The notes: generated by a model from the sequence alone, not told the origin. Numbered from the stretch's first letter, positions 51,482 to 61,504 are shown. The stretch is DNA of 64,000 nucleotides from an uncultured Christensenella sp. (GCA_910583545.1 CAJTXM010000005.1:1-64000), one strand, 5' to 3'. A program made the numbers and translations.

Positions 51482-52581
51482 GTGCGGAAAATATTTCTTC
51501 TTTCAGATCTAAAAAGAACTGTCTTTTAGTTTTCAGAAATAAAAAAATAAACAATTTCGAAGGCGCGGAAAAACTGATTTCCGAGTTTTCGGATATCGGT
51601 TACTATTTCGATAAAATCGCCTATATTGCGTATGACAGGGCGGAAGAGATAGTCAACGCATTACGTGACGGTAAAACGAATTATCAGAATGTATTTATTT
51701 ATTGTCCTAATTCAATGGACGATACGATGAAAGCGTTTTTACAGGCGCTGTACCGTTCTAAGTTCGACGAAAAAGGCATTTTGACGGCGGAAGGCGACAA
51801 CGTCTTTATAATTTATTCCGATACGCCTAACGTTTTGAAATTCAGCGATATCAAGTCGGTTCTCGATAATAAATACGGAATACGCTATGAAAAGGCGTGC
51901 GTAAAGATTTTCGGCGTTTCGCCCTCGCATCTTAATTCAGTAATATATCAGGCAAAGACAAAATGTCCGGAAATTGATTTCAGCATAAGCGAAAGCTACG
52001 GCGATTACAGATTAGAAATAACGTATTCAAACAGTCTTTCAAAGGAAGTTTTCGACAGCGTTATGCGTACGATAGTTGCGGGGCTGAACGAAAATATTTA
52101 CGCAATGGATAACGTTTCGCTTGCGGAGCGGCTGTTTCAGTTATTGAAGCTCAGACGAATGAAAATCGGCGTTGCCGAATCTTTTACGGGCGGCGGCATA
52201 GCAAAAAAGTTAGTTGAAATTGCAGGAATAAGCGAAGTTTATTACGAGGGATTGAATACTTATTCGGACAAATCGAAAGCCGAACGTCTTGGGATAAACG
52301 AATTTACGCTGAACAGATACGGCGCTGTTTCCGAACAGACGGCTTATGCAATGGCGGAAGGACTTTTAAACGGTGGAAATTGCAACGTATGTATTGCTAC
52401 GACGGGAATTGCAGGACCGACGTCAGACAGCACTTCCAAACCGGTCGGTCTGATTTATATTGCCGTTGCCGTAAATGAAAATATTTCGGTATTTGAATAT
52501 AATCTGAAAGGCAACAGAGAAACAATAACGAACACTGCAATTAATCTTGCTCTGTTCCACACTTTCAAACTTTTAAAATAA
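51478..52581 (+). CDS. cinA: CinA-like protein with a degenerate N-terminal domain
   Basis: 367 residues. The C-terminal 145 residues are a good CinA amidohydrolase domain: IGVAESFTGGGIAKKLV, a late ATTGIAGPTSDSTSKPVGLIYIA, and a Tyr/Ser-rich middle. The first 215 residues align with the MoaB-like domain only by shape: the GTELLLG and GGLGPT motifs of normal CinA are missing (GGLGPT aligns with CPNSM). The C-terminal domain deamidates NMN; the N-terminal pyrophosphatase is probably inactive here. The start overlaps pgsA (ATGA). Confidence 0.85.
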   Translation: MSAENISSFRSKKNCLLVFRNKKINNFEGAEKLISEFSDIGYYFDKIAYIAYDRAEEIVNALRDGKTNYQNVFIYCPNSMDDTMKAFLQALYRSKFDEKGILTAEGDNVFIIYSDTPNVLKFSDIKSVLDNKYGIRYEKACVKIFGVSPSHLNSVIYQAKTKCPEIDFSISESYGDYRLEITYSNSLSKEVFDSVMRTIVAGLNENIYAMDNVSLAERLFQLLKLRRMKIGVAESFTGGGIAKKLVEIAGISEVYYEGLNTYSDKSKAERLGINEFTLNRYGAVSEQTAYAMAEGLLNGGNCNVCIATTGIAGPTSDSTSKPVGLIYIAVAVNENISVFEYNLKGNRETITNTAINLALFHTFKLLK

Positions 52582-52595
52582 CTTAGGAGTAATAT

Positions 52596-53603
52596 ATGAA
52601 CGAAGAAAAACTTAAAGCATTAAATTCAACCATTGCAATGATTGAAAAGCAGTACGGACGTGGAGCCATAATGAAGCTCGGCGACTACAACGTCAATACC
52701 GATATAGAAGTCATACCTACGGGCTGTCTGTCGCTTGACCTTGCACTCGGTGTCGGCGGAGTTCCGCGCGGCAGAATTTTGGAAATATACGGTCCCGAAT
52801 CTTCCGGTAAAACTACTGTAGCATTGCATATCATTGCCGAAACACAGAAAGCAGGCGGTGTCGCGGCGTTTATAGACGCGGAACACGCGCTTGACGCGCA
52901 GTATGCGCACGCCCTCGGCGTGGATACCAACGGATTGTATCTTTCACAGCCGGATACCGGAGAACAGGCGCTCGATATCTGCGAACAGTTAGTTCGTTCA
53001 AGCGCAGTTGACGTAATCGTCGTTGACTCGGTTGCCGCACTTACACCTAAAGCGGAGATTGAAGGTGATATGGGCGACGCTCACGTCGGTTTGCTTGCGA
53101 GGTTGATGTCGCAGGCGTTAAGAAAACTTACGGCAATTACAAACAAGTCTAAAACCTGTGTAATTTTTATTAACCAGTTGCGTGAAAAAGTCGGCGTAAT
53201 GTTCGGAAATCCCGAAACCACGCCCGGCGGTAAAGCGCTTAAATACTTTGCTACTATCAGACTCGATATCCGTAAAGCCGATGCGCTTAAGAGCGACGGC
53301 GATATAGTCGGCAACAGGGCAAAGTGTAAAGTAGTCAAAAATAAAGTCGCGCCTCCGTTTAAAGTGGCAGAGTTTGATATAATTTACGGCGAAGGAATTT
53401 CGCAGGAAGGGTGCCTTATTGACTTGGGCGTAGAATACGGCATTGTAACGAAGAGCGGAGCATTCTATTATAACGGCGAAGATAAACTTGCGCAGGGACG
53501 CGAGAAAATGCGTGATTATTTAAAGACACACCCCGAGTTCAAAGCGGAATTAGATGCAAAAATAAGGGAAGCGCATAAGGCTTCCCAGCATAAGCAGGAC
53601 TAA
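52596..53603 (+). CDS. recA: RecA recombinase
   Basis: 335 residues. Walker A GPESSGKTT (about residue 67), Walker B VIVVDSVAAL and L2 NQLREKVGVMFGNPETTPGGKALK are intact. It binds single-stranded DNA, exchanges strands and triggers the SOS response. No LexA-type box is obvious in the 14-base gap after cinA; the gene is read from upstream. Confidence 0.97.
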   Translation: MNEEKLKALNSTIAMIEKQYGRGAIMKLGDYNVNTDIEVIPTGCLSLDLALGVGGVPRGRILEIYGPESSGKTTVALHIIAETQKAGGVAAFIDAEHALDAQYAHALGVDTNGLYLSQPDTGEQALDICEQLVRSSAVDVIVVDSVAALTPKAEIEGDMGDAHVGLLARLMSQALRKLTAITNKSKTCVIFINQLREKVGVMFGNPETTPGGKALKYFATIRLDIRKADALKSDGDIVGNRAKCKVVKNKVAPPFKVAEFDIIYGEGISQEGCLIDLGVEYGIVTKSGAFYYNGEDKLAQGREKMRDYLKTHPEFKAELDAKIREAHKASQHKQD

Positions 53604-55502
53604 ATGCAACGTTCTTTTGTTAAGGTCTGTTCGGCGACGGTGCCGATTAGAGTTGCAGACGTAGAATTCAATACAAAACAAATAATCGACGCAATAAATG
53701 AAAGCTATGAAAGGGGAAGCAGTTTAATTGTTTTCCCCGAACTTTCATTATGCGGATATACCTGCGGTGACCTTTTTAATCAGCGTATGCTTATTGATGT
53801 GGTGGTGGAGGCGATTGCCGTTGCGGCGGAAGCAACAAAAGGGAAAAATATTCTCTCTTTTGTCGGCGCTCCTTTGATGAATGAGGGCAAGCTTTATAAC
53901 TGCGCTGTAGCCATCTGCGATGGCTGTGTTTTGGGCGTTATTCCTAAAACTTATTTGCCTAATTTCGGGGAATTTTACGAGCAGAGAAATTTTGTAAAAG
54001 CGCCTGACGGCGTGAGTACTATTGTTATAAACGGGCAAAACGTTCCCTTTGGCAGAAACTTGATTTTTAAGGCGGAAGGTAACGAAGAATTTACAGTCGC
54101 CGCCGAAATATGTCAGGATCTCTGGGCTCCGAATTCTCCGTCTGTTTTACACGCGCTTAACGGCGCAAACGTTATAGTAAACCTCTCGTGCAGTGACGAA
54201 ATTGCCGGAAAAGCCGATTACAGAAGAGACTTGGTTAAAATTCAGTCTGCAAAACTTGTCTGTGCGTATATTTATTCGGATGCAGGGGACGGGGAAAGTA
54301 CTACGGATACAGTGTTCGCAGGTCACAATATAATCTGCGAAAACGGTAATGTTCTTGCCGAAAGTCAACTGTTTAAGAACGGTCTTCTGTATTCCGATAT
54401 AGATGTTCAGTTGCTTTCCGATGAGCGTAAGAGAGTTGCTTCGGGGTATTACTGCGATAGCTTTGCGCAATATGAAATAATCAAGTTCAAGTCAAACACG
54501 AAAAAAGCTGAGTTAGACCGCGTTTTCCCATTGATGCCGTTCGTTCCGAAAACTGATATCGCGGAGCGGACGGAACTGATTTTGACGATGCAGGCAAAGG
54601 GGCTTGAAAAACGTCTGTCGCATAGCGGAGCAAAAACTGCTGTAATCGGTATATCGGGCGGTTTGGACAGCACTCTTGCTTTGCTTGTAACCTGTAAAGC
54701 ATTTAAAAATCTCAACAGGGATTTAAAGGATATTATAGCCGTCACGATGCCTGGGTTCGGCACAACTCCGAAAACAAAGTCAAACTCTCTGAAACTTATA
54801 GAAGCGCTGGGCGTGACGGGTAAAACGGTTTCGATTAAAAAAAGCGTTGAACAGCATTTTGAAGATATCGGACACGATATCACCGTGTTCGACGCAACTT
54901 ATGAAAATGCTCAGGCGCGTATGCGCACGCTTATTTTAATGGATCTTGCCAACAAATATAACGGTTTGGTTATAGGCACGGGAGATTTGAGCGAGCTTGC
55001 TCTTGGTTGGTCTACATACAACGGCGACCATATGTCTATGTATTCAGTCAACTGTTCGGTGCCTAAAACACTTGTTAAACATCTTATCGAATACGAAGCG
55101 AAAATACTTGATGGGAGAATTTCGGAAATACTTAAAAGTATTCTGAATACTGAAATCAGTCCGGAACTTCTTCCACCGGATAACGGAGAAATAGTACAAA
55201 AAACCGAGGAGGCGATAGGACCGTATATCTTACACGATTTTTTCCTTTATTATGCGGTTAGGTACGGATATACGCCAAAAAAAATACTCTGCATCGCTGA
55301 AAAGACGTTCAAAGGACTATTCGGGCGTGAAACTATTAAAAAATGGCTTAAAGCATTTTTTAAAAGGTTTTTTTCACAGCAGTTTAAGCGTTCTTGCGTG
55401 CCAGACGGAGTGAAAGTCGGTTCCGTATCGCTTTCGCCGAGGGGAGACTGGCGAATGCCTTCGGACGCCGTAGCAAAACTGTGGCTTGACAATATAGATT
55501 AA
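53604..55502 (+). CDS. nadE: Glutamine-dependent NAD synthetase
   Basis: 632 residues, two domains. The N-terminal nitrilase-type glutaminase has its triad in FPELSLCGY (Glu), KTYLPNFGEF (Lys) and AAEICQDLWAP (Cys). The C-terminal synthetase has the PP-loop GISGGLDSTLAL (about residue 350). It makes NAD from deamido-NAD with glutamine as nitrogen source. It follows recA directly with no gap. Confidence 0.95.
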   Translation: MQRSFVKVCSATVPIRVADVEFNTKQIIDAINESYERGSSLIVFPELSLCGYTCGDLFNQRMLIDVVVEAIAVAAEATKGKNILSFVGAPLMNEGKLYNCAVAICDGCVLGVIPKTYLPNFGEFYEQRNFVKAPDGVSTIVINGQNVPFGRNLIFKAEGNEEFTVAAEICQDLWAPNSPSVLHALNGANVIVNLSCSDEIAGKADYRRDLVKIQSAKLVCAYIYSDAGDGESTTDTVFAGHNIICENGNVLAESQLFKNGLLYSDIDVQLLSDERKRVASGYYCDSFAQYEIIKFKSNTKKAELDRVFPLMPFVPKTDIAERTELILTMQAKGLEKRLSHSGAKTAVIGISGGLDSTLALLVTCKAFKNLNRDLKDIIAVTMPGFGTTPKTKSNSLKLIEALGVTGKTVSIKKSVEQHFEDIGHDITVFDATYENAQARMRTLILMDLANKYNGLVIGTGDLSELALGWSTYNGDHMSMYSVNCSVPKTLVKHLIEYEAKILDGRISEILKSILNTEISPELLPPDNGEIVQKTEEAIGPYILHDFFLYYAVRYGYTPKKILCIAEKTFKGLFGRETIKKWLKAFFKRFFSQQFKRSCVPDGVKVGSVSLSPRGDWRMPSDAVAKLWLDNID

Positions 55503-55526
55503 AAGCGGTTATAACCGCTTTTTTTT
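55501..55526 (+). terminator. nadE terminator
   Basis: AAAAGCGGTT and AACCGCTTTT form a 10-bp stem with a 2-base loop, followed by a T run. Confidence 0.85.
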
Positions 55527-55651
55527 ATAATGCTTTAAACTATTTAATTTATTAAATTGACTTTTATGTTTAAAAGGTGTACAATAAAAACAGATATAAA
55601 CTTATCCTTTCGGATATCGTATATATTTAAATTAAATAATCAGGAGGCTTT

Positions 55652-57268
55652 ATGGTAACCTATACGTACGGCAGCCTGTTTCTTTCAAGCAACATAGGCA
55701 TTGGCTTGGCAATAGGGCTTATTGTCGGTGCTTTTGTTGTTGCGCTTTGTATTGGAGCTTTGGTCAGTTTTTTCTTGTCGAAACTGCTGGCTAAAAAGAG
55801 GTTGGGAGACGTTCAGTCAAGAACTCAGAAAATGATTGACGACGCTATGCAGGAATGTAAGGCGTTGAAAAAGGAAGCAATATTAGAGGCTAAGGAACAG
55901 GAACTGCAACTGAGAAACGAGTTTGAAAAGGAAAGCAAGGAGAAGAAATTTGAATTGCAGAAGCAAGAGCAAAGGCTTATGCAGAGAGAAGACTCGTTGG
56001 AAAAGAAAGAGGAGTCGCTCAATAAAAAGAACGACGCATTGGAACAGCAGAAGAAAGATCTTGCAAATAAAGAGCTTGAAGTTAAAAAAACTCAGGACAA
56101 GATCAATCATCAGCACGAATTGATGATAAGCGAACTTGAAAAGGTCGCACAGCTCACCAAGGAAGAAGCAAAACAGGTTTTATCAAATGAGATACTTGAA
56201 GAGACGCGTCACGACGTTGCGCTTCAAGTAAGAAATATCGAACAGACCGCAAAAGACGAAGCTATTCTGGAAGCAAAAAAAATTATTTCTCTCGCCGTTC
56301 AGCGCTGTGCCGCGGATCACGCGTCGGAAATAACAGTTTCCGTCGTTCAGTTGCCGAGTGACGATATGAAAGCAAGGCTTATCGGCAGAGAAGGCAGAAA
56401 TATCCGCGCTATTGAGAATGCGACGGGAATCGAACTTATAATAGATGATACTCCCGAAGTCGTAATTCTTTCAGGGTTCGATCCAGTAAGGCGTGAAGTT
56501 GCAAGACTTTCGCTTGAAAAACTTATTACAGACGGCAGAATTCATCCGGCAAGAATAGAAGAAACCGTTGAAAAAGTTCGCAAGGAAATGGATATCGAGC
56601 TGAAAACCGCCGGTGAAAGCGCGATGTTCGAGGTCGGAATTTTCGGACTTCATCCCGAAATAATCAAATTGCTCGGCAGATTAAAATACAGAACGAGTTA
56701 CGGTCAGAACGTTTATAAACATTCTATCGAAGTTGCTCAGCTTGCGGGGCTTATGGCGTCCGAACTCGGTTTAGACGTAAATCTCGCAAAGCGTGCAGGA
56801 CTTTTACACGATATAGGAAAAGCGGTCGATCACGAACAGGAGGGAACGCACGTTCAGCTCGGTGCGGATTTAGCAAAGAAATACCGCGAAAGCAATAAAG
56901 TAATTAATGCTATTGCCGCACATCACGGTGATTGCGAACCTACTACAATCGAAGCGGTTTTGGTTGCCGCAGCAGACGCAATATCGGGGGCAAGGCCCGG
57001 AGCCAGAAGAGAAACCGGAACAAACTACGTCAAGCGTCTTGAAAAGCTTGAACAGCTTGCAGGTGATTTCAGGGGCGTTGATAAATGCTATGCAATACAG
57101 GCAGGCAGAGAAGTAAGAGTAATCGTTAAGCCCGAACAGGTTGACGATGCGCAGACTCTGTTTCTGGCTAAAGACATTGCAAAGAAGATAGAAAAAGAGT
57201 TGGAATACCCCGGTCAGATTAAAGTAAACGTAATCAGGGAATTCCGTGCAAGTGAATACGCAAAATGA
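55652..57268 (+). CDS. rny: Ribonuclease Y
   Basis: 538 residues. One N-terminal membrane helix (about 13-45), a long charged coiled coil (55-200), a KH domain (LIGREGRNIRAIENATGIELIIDDTPE) and an HD phosphohydrolase domain with GLLHDIGKAVDHE. It starts mRNA decay in Bacillota and sits at the membrane. GGAGG precedes the ATG. Confidence 0.96.
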   Translation: MVTYTYGSLFLSSNIGIGLAIGLIVGAFVVALCIGALVSFFLSKLLAKKRLGDVQSRTQKMIDDAMQECKALKKEAILEAKEQELQLRNEFEKESKEKKFELQKQEQRLMQREDSLEKKEESLNKKNDALEQQKKDLANKELEVKKTQDKINHQHELMISELEKVAQLTKEEAKQVLSNEILEETRHDVALQVRNIEQTAKDEAILEAKKIISLAVQRCAADHASEITVSVVQLPSDDMKARLIGREGRNIRAIENATGIELIIDDTPEVVILSGFDPVRREVARLSLEKLITDGRIHPARIEETVEKVRKEMDIELKTAGESAMFEVGIFGLHPEIIKLLGRLKYRTSYGQNVYKHSIEVAQLAGLMASELGLDVNLAKRAGLLHDIGKAVDHEQEGTHVQLGADLAKKYRESNKVINAIAAHHGDCEPTTIEAVLVAAADAISGARPGARRETGTNYVKRLEKLEQLAGDFRGVDKCYAIQAGREVRVIVKPEQVDDAQTLFLAKDIAKKIEKELEYPGQIKVNVIREFRASEYAK

Positions 57269-57281
57269 TTAATGAATGAAA

Positions 57282-57322
57282 AACCCGAAATACTTCTTTT
57301 GAAGTATTTCGGGTTAATTTTT
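57282..57322 (+). terminator. rny terminator
   Basis: AACCCGAAATACTTC (57282-57296) pairs with GAAGTATTTCGGGTT (57301-57315), followed by a T run. Confidence 0.95.
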
Positions 57323-57487
57323 TAAATGTAATTATTTTATCGTATTAGTTGTAGTCAGTCTATTTCTATACACTTTGTTACTTTGTCAGGTTTTCAAATT
57401 TTTCTAATATTTCTATAATAAATTGCCGTGTATTATCAAAGTCGTTTTCGTCAGTCTGTTTTTGTTGATTCCGCTAAATTTTCGTAT

Positions 57488-58834
57488 TTACTTACTTAAT
57501 ATGTAGAAGCAAACAGAGAATATAGGTAAGTTCAGAACTACAAGTATAGGCATAATAATTTTACTGAATATGTCTCCTACCGATGTGAAATTTACCTTTA
57601 AAAGTATTGAAACGAGAAAAATTATCGCTATAAGAATTACCGTGATAATAATGCATGCCGTCAGATAAATAGTTGACGAGGGGCGTCTGGTTATTTTTCC
57701 TATATCTGTATAATACAGTATGGCAAAAATTGCAAGCTGTGCTAAAGCAACGGCAAAAATAACAAAAGGATAAGCAAGGTTTACGCCGAGATCTTTTTTG
57801 AACAGCAGACACATAACGAATTCGAACATAAGTATCACTGCAACAATAAGAGAGCACTTCAATAGCGTACCGCCAAAATTATAGCTTTTTCTGCGGTTAT
57901 TGACGATATATTCCGTTGAATTTACACGCAGACCGTCGGCTTCTGCTTTCGAAGCCAAATCGTTCGGCTTTTGTTGCGGGCGTGGCATTTCAGGCTCGCT
58001 TTCGCGTACGGCAGGTTTGCCTTTTACTGTTTTATCGAATAACCTGTTAATAAGATTTCTATAATCTCTTTCGGTTTCCGGCTTATTATTATAAATAAGT
58101 TTTTCCGTAACAATTTTATCTGCGACAGGCATAATCTCGACTTCCTTAGGCGGAGGGGGAGCCGGTTCCGAAATTAGTCTAAGATAATTTTCGTGTACGA
58201 TTTTACGCTGTTCGGGATCCATCGGCGGAATTTCGTTTACGGGCGCAGGCTTTTCAATAATAGGCGTAGCGTAAGTTGGTGTGCTTTCTTTCACTTCCGA
58301 CTGCCGAACTTCTTTAATTTCGATTTTTTCTTCTTCGTCATCGTCGTCATTTGTTTTAACAACGGGAACTCGGCTTGTTGTCTGTTTCAGAATTTTAAAG
58401 TCAACGGGAGTGGGAGCAGGACGCGAAAAATCAAAAGAGCGGTCGGAAATAAGGTTGTCGATTACCGTTCTCGAATATTCCCATTCAGCCTGATTTTTTT
58501 CTGTGATTTCTCTTCCGCTGTCGGTGAGTGTGTAATATTTTCTTCTTCCGCCAAGAGAAACTTCGTCGGTCTTCCAGTATGCGTTGATATAACCCTGTGT
58601 TTCAAGACGTTTCAACGCACTGTAAAGCGTAGGCTGTTTCAAAGAGTATTGACCGTGGCTTTTTTTCTCTATTTCTTCGATTATTTCATATCCGTATTTA
58701 TCACGTTCGTACAAAGTGCGCAAAATTATGGTATTAATATGTCCTCTGATCAAATCGGCGCTTATTCCGCTCTTTGAATCTTCTGCTGCTGATTCTTCAA
58801 TTTGATTTCCGTTCAAATCTTTTTGCTCGTCCAT
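57488..58834 (-). CDS. PadR-type regulator fused to a four-helix membrane domain
   Basis: 448 residues from ATG 58834, with CGGAGGA 5-6 nt upstream. Residues about 30-110 are a PadR winged helix (TLYERDKYGYEIIEEIEKKSHGQYSLKQPTLYSALKRLETQGYI). A charged linker of about 190 residues follows, then four membrane helices in the last 130 residues. PadR proteins are normally 110-180 residues and soluble. An upstream in-frame ATG (58855) lies within the operator palindrome and lacks a ribosome binding site. It may sense a membrane-related signal. Confidence 0.82.
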   Translation of the reverse strand: MDEQKDLNGNQIEESAAEDSKSGISADLIRGHINTIILRTLYERDKYGYEIIEEIEKKSHGQYSLKQPTLYSALKRLETQGYINAYWKTDEVSLGGRRKYYTLTDSGREITEKNQAEWEYSRTVIDNLISDRSFDFSRPAPTPVDFKILKQTTSRVPVVKTNDDDDEEEKIEIKEVRQSEVKESTPTYATPIIEKPAPVNEIPPMDPEQRKIVHENYLRLISEPAPPPPKEVEIMPVADKIVTEKLIYNNKPETERDYRNLINRLFDKTVKGKPAVRESEPEMPRPQQKPNDLASKAEADGLRVNSTEYIVNNRRKSYNFGGTLLKCSLIVAVILMFEFVMCLLFKKDLGVNLAYPFVIFAVALAQLAIFAILYYTDIGKITRRPSSTIYLTACIIITVILIAIIFLVSILLKVNFTSVGDIFSKIIMPILVVLNLPIFSVCFYILSK

Positions 58835-58851
58835 TTTATCCTCCGTGTTTT

Positions 58852-58872
58852 CCATATTATATCATAATATGG
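58852..58872. promoter_or_regulatory. Palindromic operator upstream of padR-type gene
   Basis: CCATATTAT (58852-58860), ATC, ATAATATGG (58864-58872): perfect 9-bp arms. On the minus strand it also contains a TATAAT -10 box. Binding by the PadR-type protein itself is the simplest explanation. Confidence 0.65.
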
Positions 58873-59004
58873 TATTTATGTCAATAATTTGATAAAAATA
58901 AAGGGTACTATGTCACACATAAAAGATAAAAATTGTTCAATTTAATGGACTTTTTGCTAAAAAAGTGATATATTTTATTTAATTTGAGAAATCCTGGTGG
59001 TAAT

Positions 59005-59736
59005 ATGTACAGGCATATTAAAAGTTATGAATTGAGATATACCGACGTAGATGCATTCGATAATTTGAAGCTGTCGTCGCTTTTATCGTTTTTGGAAGAG
59101 TCGGCTTGTCTTTCGGCGGACGAGCTTGGCTTCGGCTATGACGATATAGCTCCGTCAAATCTGGGATTTGTTGTCGTGAACTGGTATATAGAATTAAACA
59201 GAGCTGTGAAACTCGGTGAAATTTTAACTGTTCATACTTGGCCGATAAAACCGAAAATGCTGATATTTTTGAGGGATTTTGAATTGTTTTGCGGCGAAGA
59301 AAAAGTCGGCGTATGCACTGCAAGATGGTGTATGATCGATACAAGAACTTTTTCTCCCGTTCCCGTATCGGCATTTTTCTCCGAGAAGGATTTTGAAGGA
59401 TACAATACTGAAAGAGCAATAGATTTTAAGGGTTGGAAAATACCTGCGCTGAATAACGGTAGTAGCGTCTATTCCAAAGTTATCAGATATTCCGACTATG
59501 ATCATTATTTCCACGTCAACAATACCAAATATGCGGATTTTATGTTTGACGTATTTTCGGTTGACGAACTCAAAGATAAGCGCATAAATTCGGTTCAGAT
59601 AAGCTACGTGAAACAGTGTAAGGAAGGCGAAGAAATTGCTTTCTTTAAACAAAAGCAAGACGGCTACTTTATTATAGATGGTAAAGTGAGCGACGAGATA
59701 AGAGTTCAGATGAGGATAGGTTTTAATGAACTTTGA
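59005..59736 (+). CDS. Acyl-ACP thioesterase
   Basis: 243 residues from ATG 59005. Two hotdog domains: the first with YELRYTDVDAFDNLKLSSLLSFLEE, the second with VIRYSDYDHYFHVNNTKYADFMFD, which carries the catalytic Asn/His of the FatA-type family (HVNNTKY). It releases fatty acids from acyl carrier protein. A TTG seven codons upstream is an alternative start. The end overlaps the next gene by 11 bp. Confidence 0.87.
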   Translation: MYRHIKSYELRYTDVDAFDNLKLSSLLSFLEESACLSADELGFGYDDIAPSNLGFVVVNWYIELNRAVKLGEILTVHTWPIKPKMLIFLRDFELFCGEEKVGVCTARWCMIDTRTFSPVPVSAFFSEKDFEGYNTERAIDFKGWKIPALNNGSSVYSKVIRYSDYDHYFHVNNTKYADFMFDVFSVDELKDKRINSVQISYVKQCKEGEEIAFFKQKQDGYFIIDGKVSDEIRVQMRIGFNEL

Positions 59737-60364
59737 CTATAAAGTTATACGTTCAAAGCGAAAAACCGTTTCAGTTTCTGTATCTTCCGACAATGCAATA
59801 ACGGTAAAGTGTCCGTTTGGATTAAGCGATTCGGCGGTAGATGATTTTATCGATTCGAAATCCGAGTGGCTTTATCGTGTAATAGCGGAAAATAACGTTA
59901 AAAATTCTATCAATGCAAGTATTTTGAATTTTAGTGAGATTTATGTCTGCGGACAGAAAGTTCCTCTGATTTTTACTGATTTCAACCGAATAGAAAGTGA
60001 TGCTGTCTTTGTCAAAGATAAAGCTTCAATCAAAAAAGCATATATGAAATTTTTGTCCTGCGGGCTTGTGGCTTCCGCTGAAAATGTTTCAAGAGAGTTG
60101 AAATTGAAATGTGGAAATTTTTCGGTCAGAGCATATAAATCGCGCTGGGGATGCTGTGATAAATACGGTAATATAACGCTTAATTATCTATTGACAATGT
60201 TGCCTTATTATCTTCAAAGGTACGTTATTGTACACGAACTTTGCCATACGGTTTATTTCAATCACTCTGTCAAATTTTGGAAACTCGTAGAAAAATACGA
60301 GCCGAATTATAAAATATGCAGAAAAAATTTACAGGGGTATAACTTCCTCATTAAACTATATTGA
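59726..60364 (+). CDS. YgjP-family metal-dependent hydrolase (M48-like)
   Basis: 212 residues. VIVHELCHTVYFNHSVKFW carries the HExxH zinc motif with a downstream His, and KSRWGCCDKYGNITLNYLL is the other signature of the YgjP (DUF45) family. The family is linked to SprT-like proteases; the substrate is unknown. The gene overlaps both neighbours by a few bases, so it is in one operon with the thioesterase and the cysteine desulfurase. Confidence 0.87.
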   Translation: MNFDYKVIRSKRKTVSVSVSSDNAITVKCPFGLSDSAVDDFIDSKSEWLYRVIAENNVKNSINASILNFSEIYVCGQKVPLIFTDFNRIESDAVFVKDKASIKKAYMKFLSCGLVASAENVSRELKLKCGNFSVRAYKSRWGCCDKYGNITLNYLLTMLPYYLQRYVIVHELCHTVYFNHSVKFWKLVEKYEPNYKICRKNLQGYNFLIKLY

Positions 60365-60375
60365 TCGGTAGTGAA

Positions 60376-61503
60376 ATGATATATTTTGACAATGCGGCAA
60401 CGTCAAGACCTGACGAAGCAAGCGTGAAACAGGCGGAAAAATTTCTTTTAAACGATTTCTATAATCCGTCTGCGCTTTATAAAAACGGGCATAGAATTCA
60501 GCTTGAAATTAAAAGTTCGGCTGAAAATATTTTACAGACTGTTGCAGACTGTGAAAATTTTTCGCTCATCTTTACATCCTGCGGAACGGAAGCTGACAAT
60601 CAGGCTGTCTTTTGCGCGGGCAAGCGCGGTAACGTGGTTACAACACTTAGTGAACATTCTGCTATTTTTTCTGCCGTAAACGAGCTCAAACAAAGGGGAA
60701 TAGAAGTAAGGTTTGCCAATCTTACTTCAGAAGGTAAGACGGATGTTGATCATTTGCTGTCGCTTGTTGACGATAAAACTTCTTTGGTTTCGGTGATTCA
60801 CGTCAATAACGAAACGGGTGCGATAAACAACATTTTTGATATCGCAAAAAGGGTAAAAGCCAAAAATAAATACACGCTTTTCCATTCGGACGGTGTGCAG
60901 GCCTATGGAAAGGTGCCTTTCAGACTTACGTCTGATATAGATCTGTATTCGGTGAGTGCGCATAAAATAGGCGGTGTCAAGGGTTGCGGTGCATTGATTA
61001 AGCGCAAAAGTCTGGTTTTAAAACCGTATATTTACGGCGGAGGACAGCAACAGAATTTAAGAAGCGGAACCGAAAACGTTTTTGCAATAAAATGCTTCGA
61101 ATACGCATCGTTAAAGCGTTATAGTCAAATAAAAAATAATTTTAATAAAGTGGACCAAATAAAAACCACTATAATATCGGGGCTCGATAAGGAATTATTT
61201 AAAATTATTTCAGGTCGGGAAAGTTCGCCGTATATACTTTGTGTTTCCGCCGTGGGACTTCGCGGTGAAACGGTAATGCACGAAACCGACGACAGCGGTC
61301 TGATAATAGGAACGGGCTCGGCTTGTTCGTCGAACGCAAACAAGCGCCATTCAAGGGTGATTTTAGCGTGCGGTATTGATGAAAATGTTGCTGACGGTGT
61401 ACTGCGCCTGAGTTTTTCGGCTGAAAATACAGAGAAAGAGGCGCAAACGGCTGTTGATATTTTAAACGGTTTAGTAAAACATAGAAAAGAAGTGATGCGG
61501 TAA
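60376..61503 (+). CDS. Cysteine desulfurase
   Basis: 375 residues. MIYFDNAATSRPDEASV is the usual N-terminus; the PLP-binding Lys is in VSAHKIGGVKGCGALI and the persulfide Cys in GTGSACSSNANKRH. It supplies sulfur from cysteine. thiI follows after 1 nt, a pairing known from Bacillus (NifZ-ThiI) and used for tRNA 4-thiouridine. ATG 60376 is preferred over a TTG at 60361. Confidence 0.93.
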   Translation: MIYFDNAATSRPDEASVKQAEKFLLNDFYNPSALYKNGHRIQLEIKSSAENILQTVADCENFSLIFTSCGTEADNQAVFCAGKRGNVVTTLSEHSAIFSAVNELKQRGIEVRFANLTSEGKTDVDHLLSLVDDKTSLVSVIHVNNETGAINNIFDIAKRVKAKNKYTLFHSDGVQAYGKVPFRLTSDIDLYSVSAHKIGGVKGCGALIKRKSLVLKPYIYGGGQQQNLRSGTENVFAIKCFEYASLKRYSQIKNNFNKVDQIKTTIISGLDKELFKIISGRESSPYILCVSAVGLRGETVMHETDDSGLIIGTGSACSSNANKRHSRVILACGIDENVADGVLRLSFSAENTEKEAQTAVDILNGLVKHRKEVMR

Positions 61504-61504
61504 A

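Noticed and set aside
54449..54883. Minus-strand frame of 144 codons opposite nadE
   Set aside because: It is antisense to the well-conserved synthetase domain and has no ribosome binding site.
57345..57487. Possible 3' remnant of a gene on the minus strand (about 31 codons ending near 57380)
   Set aside because: The fragment is short, has no recognisable motif and no frame continues upstream; not enough to call a pseudogene.
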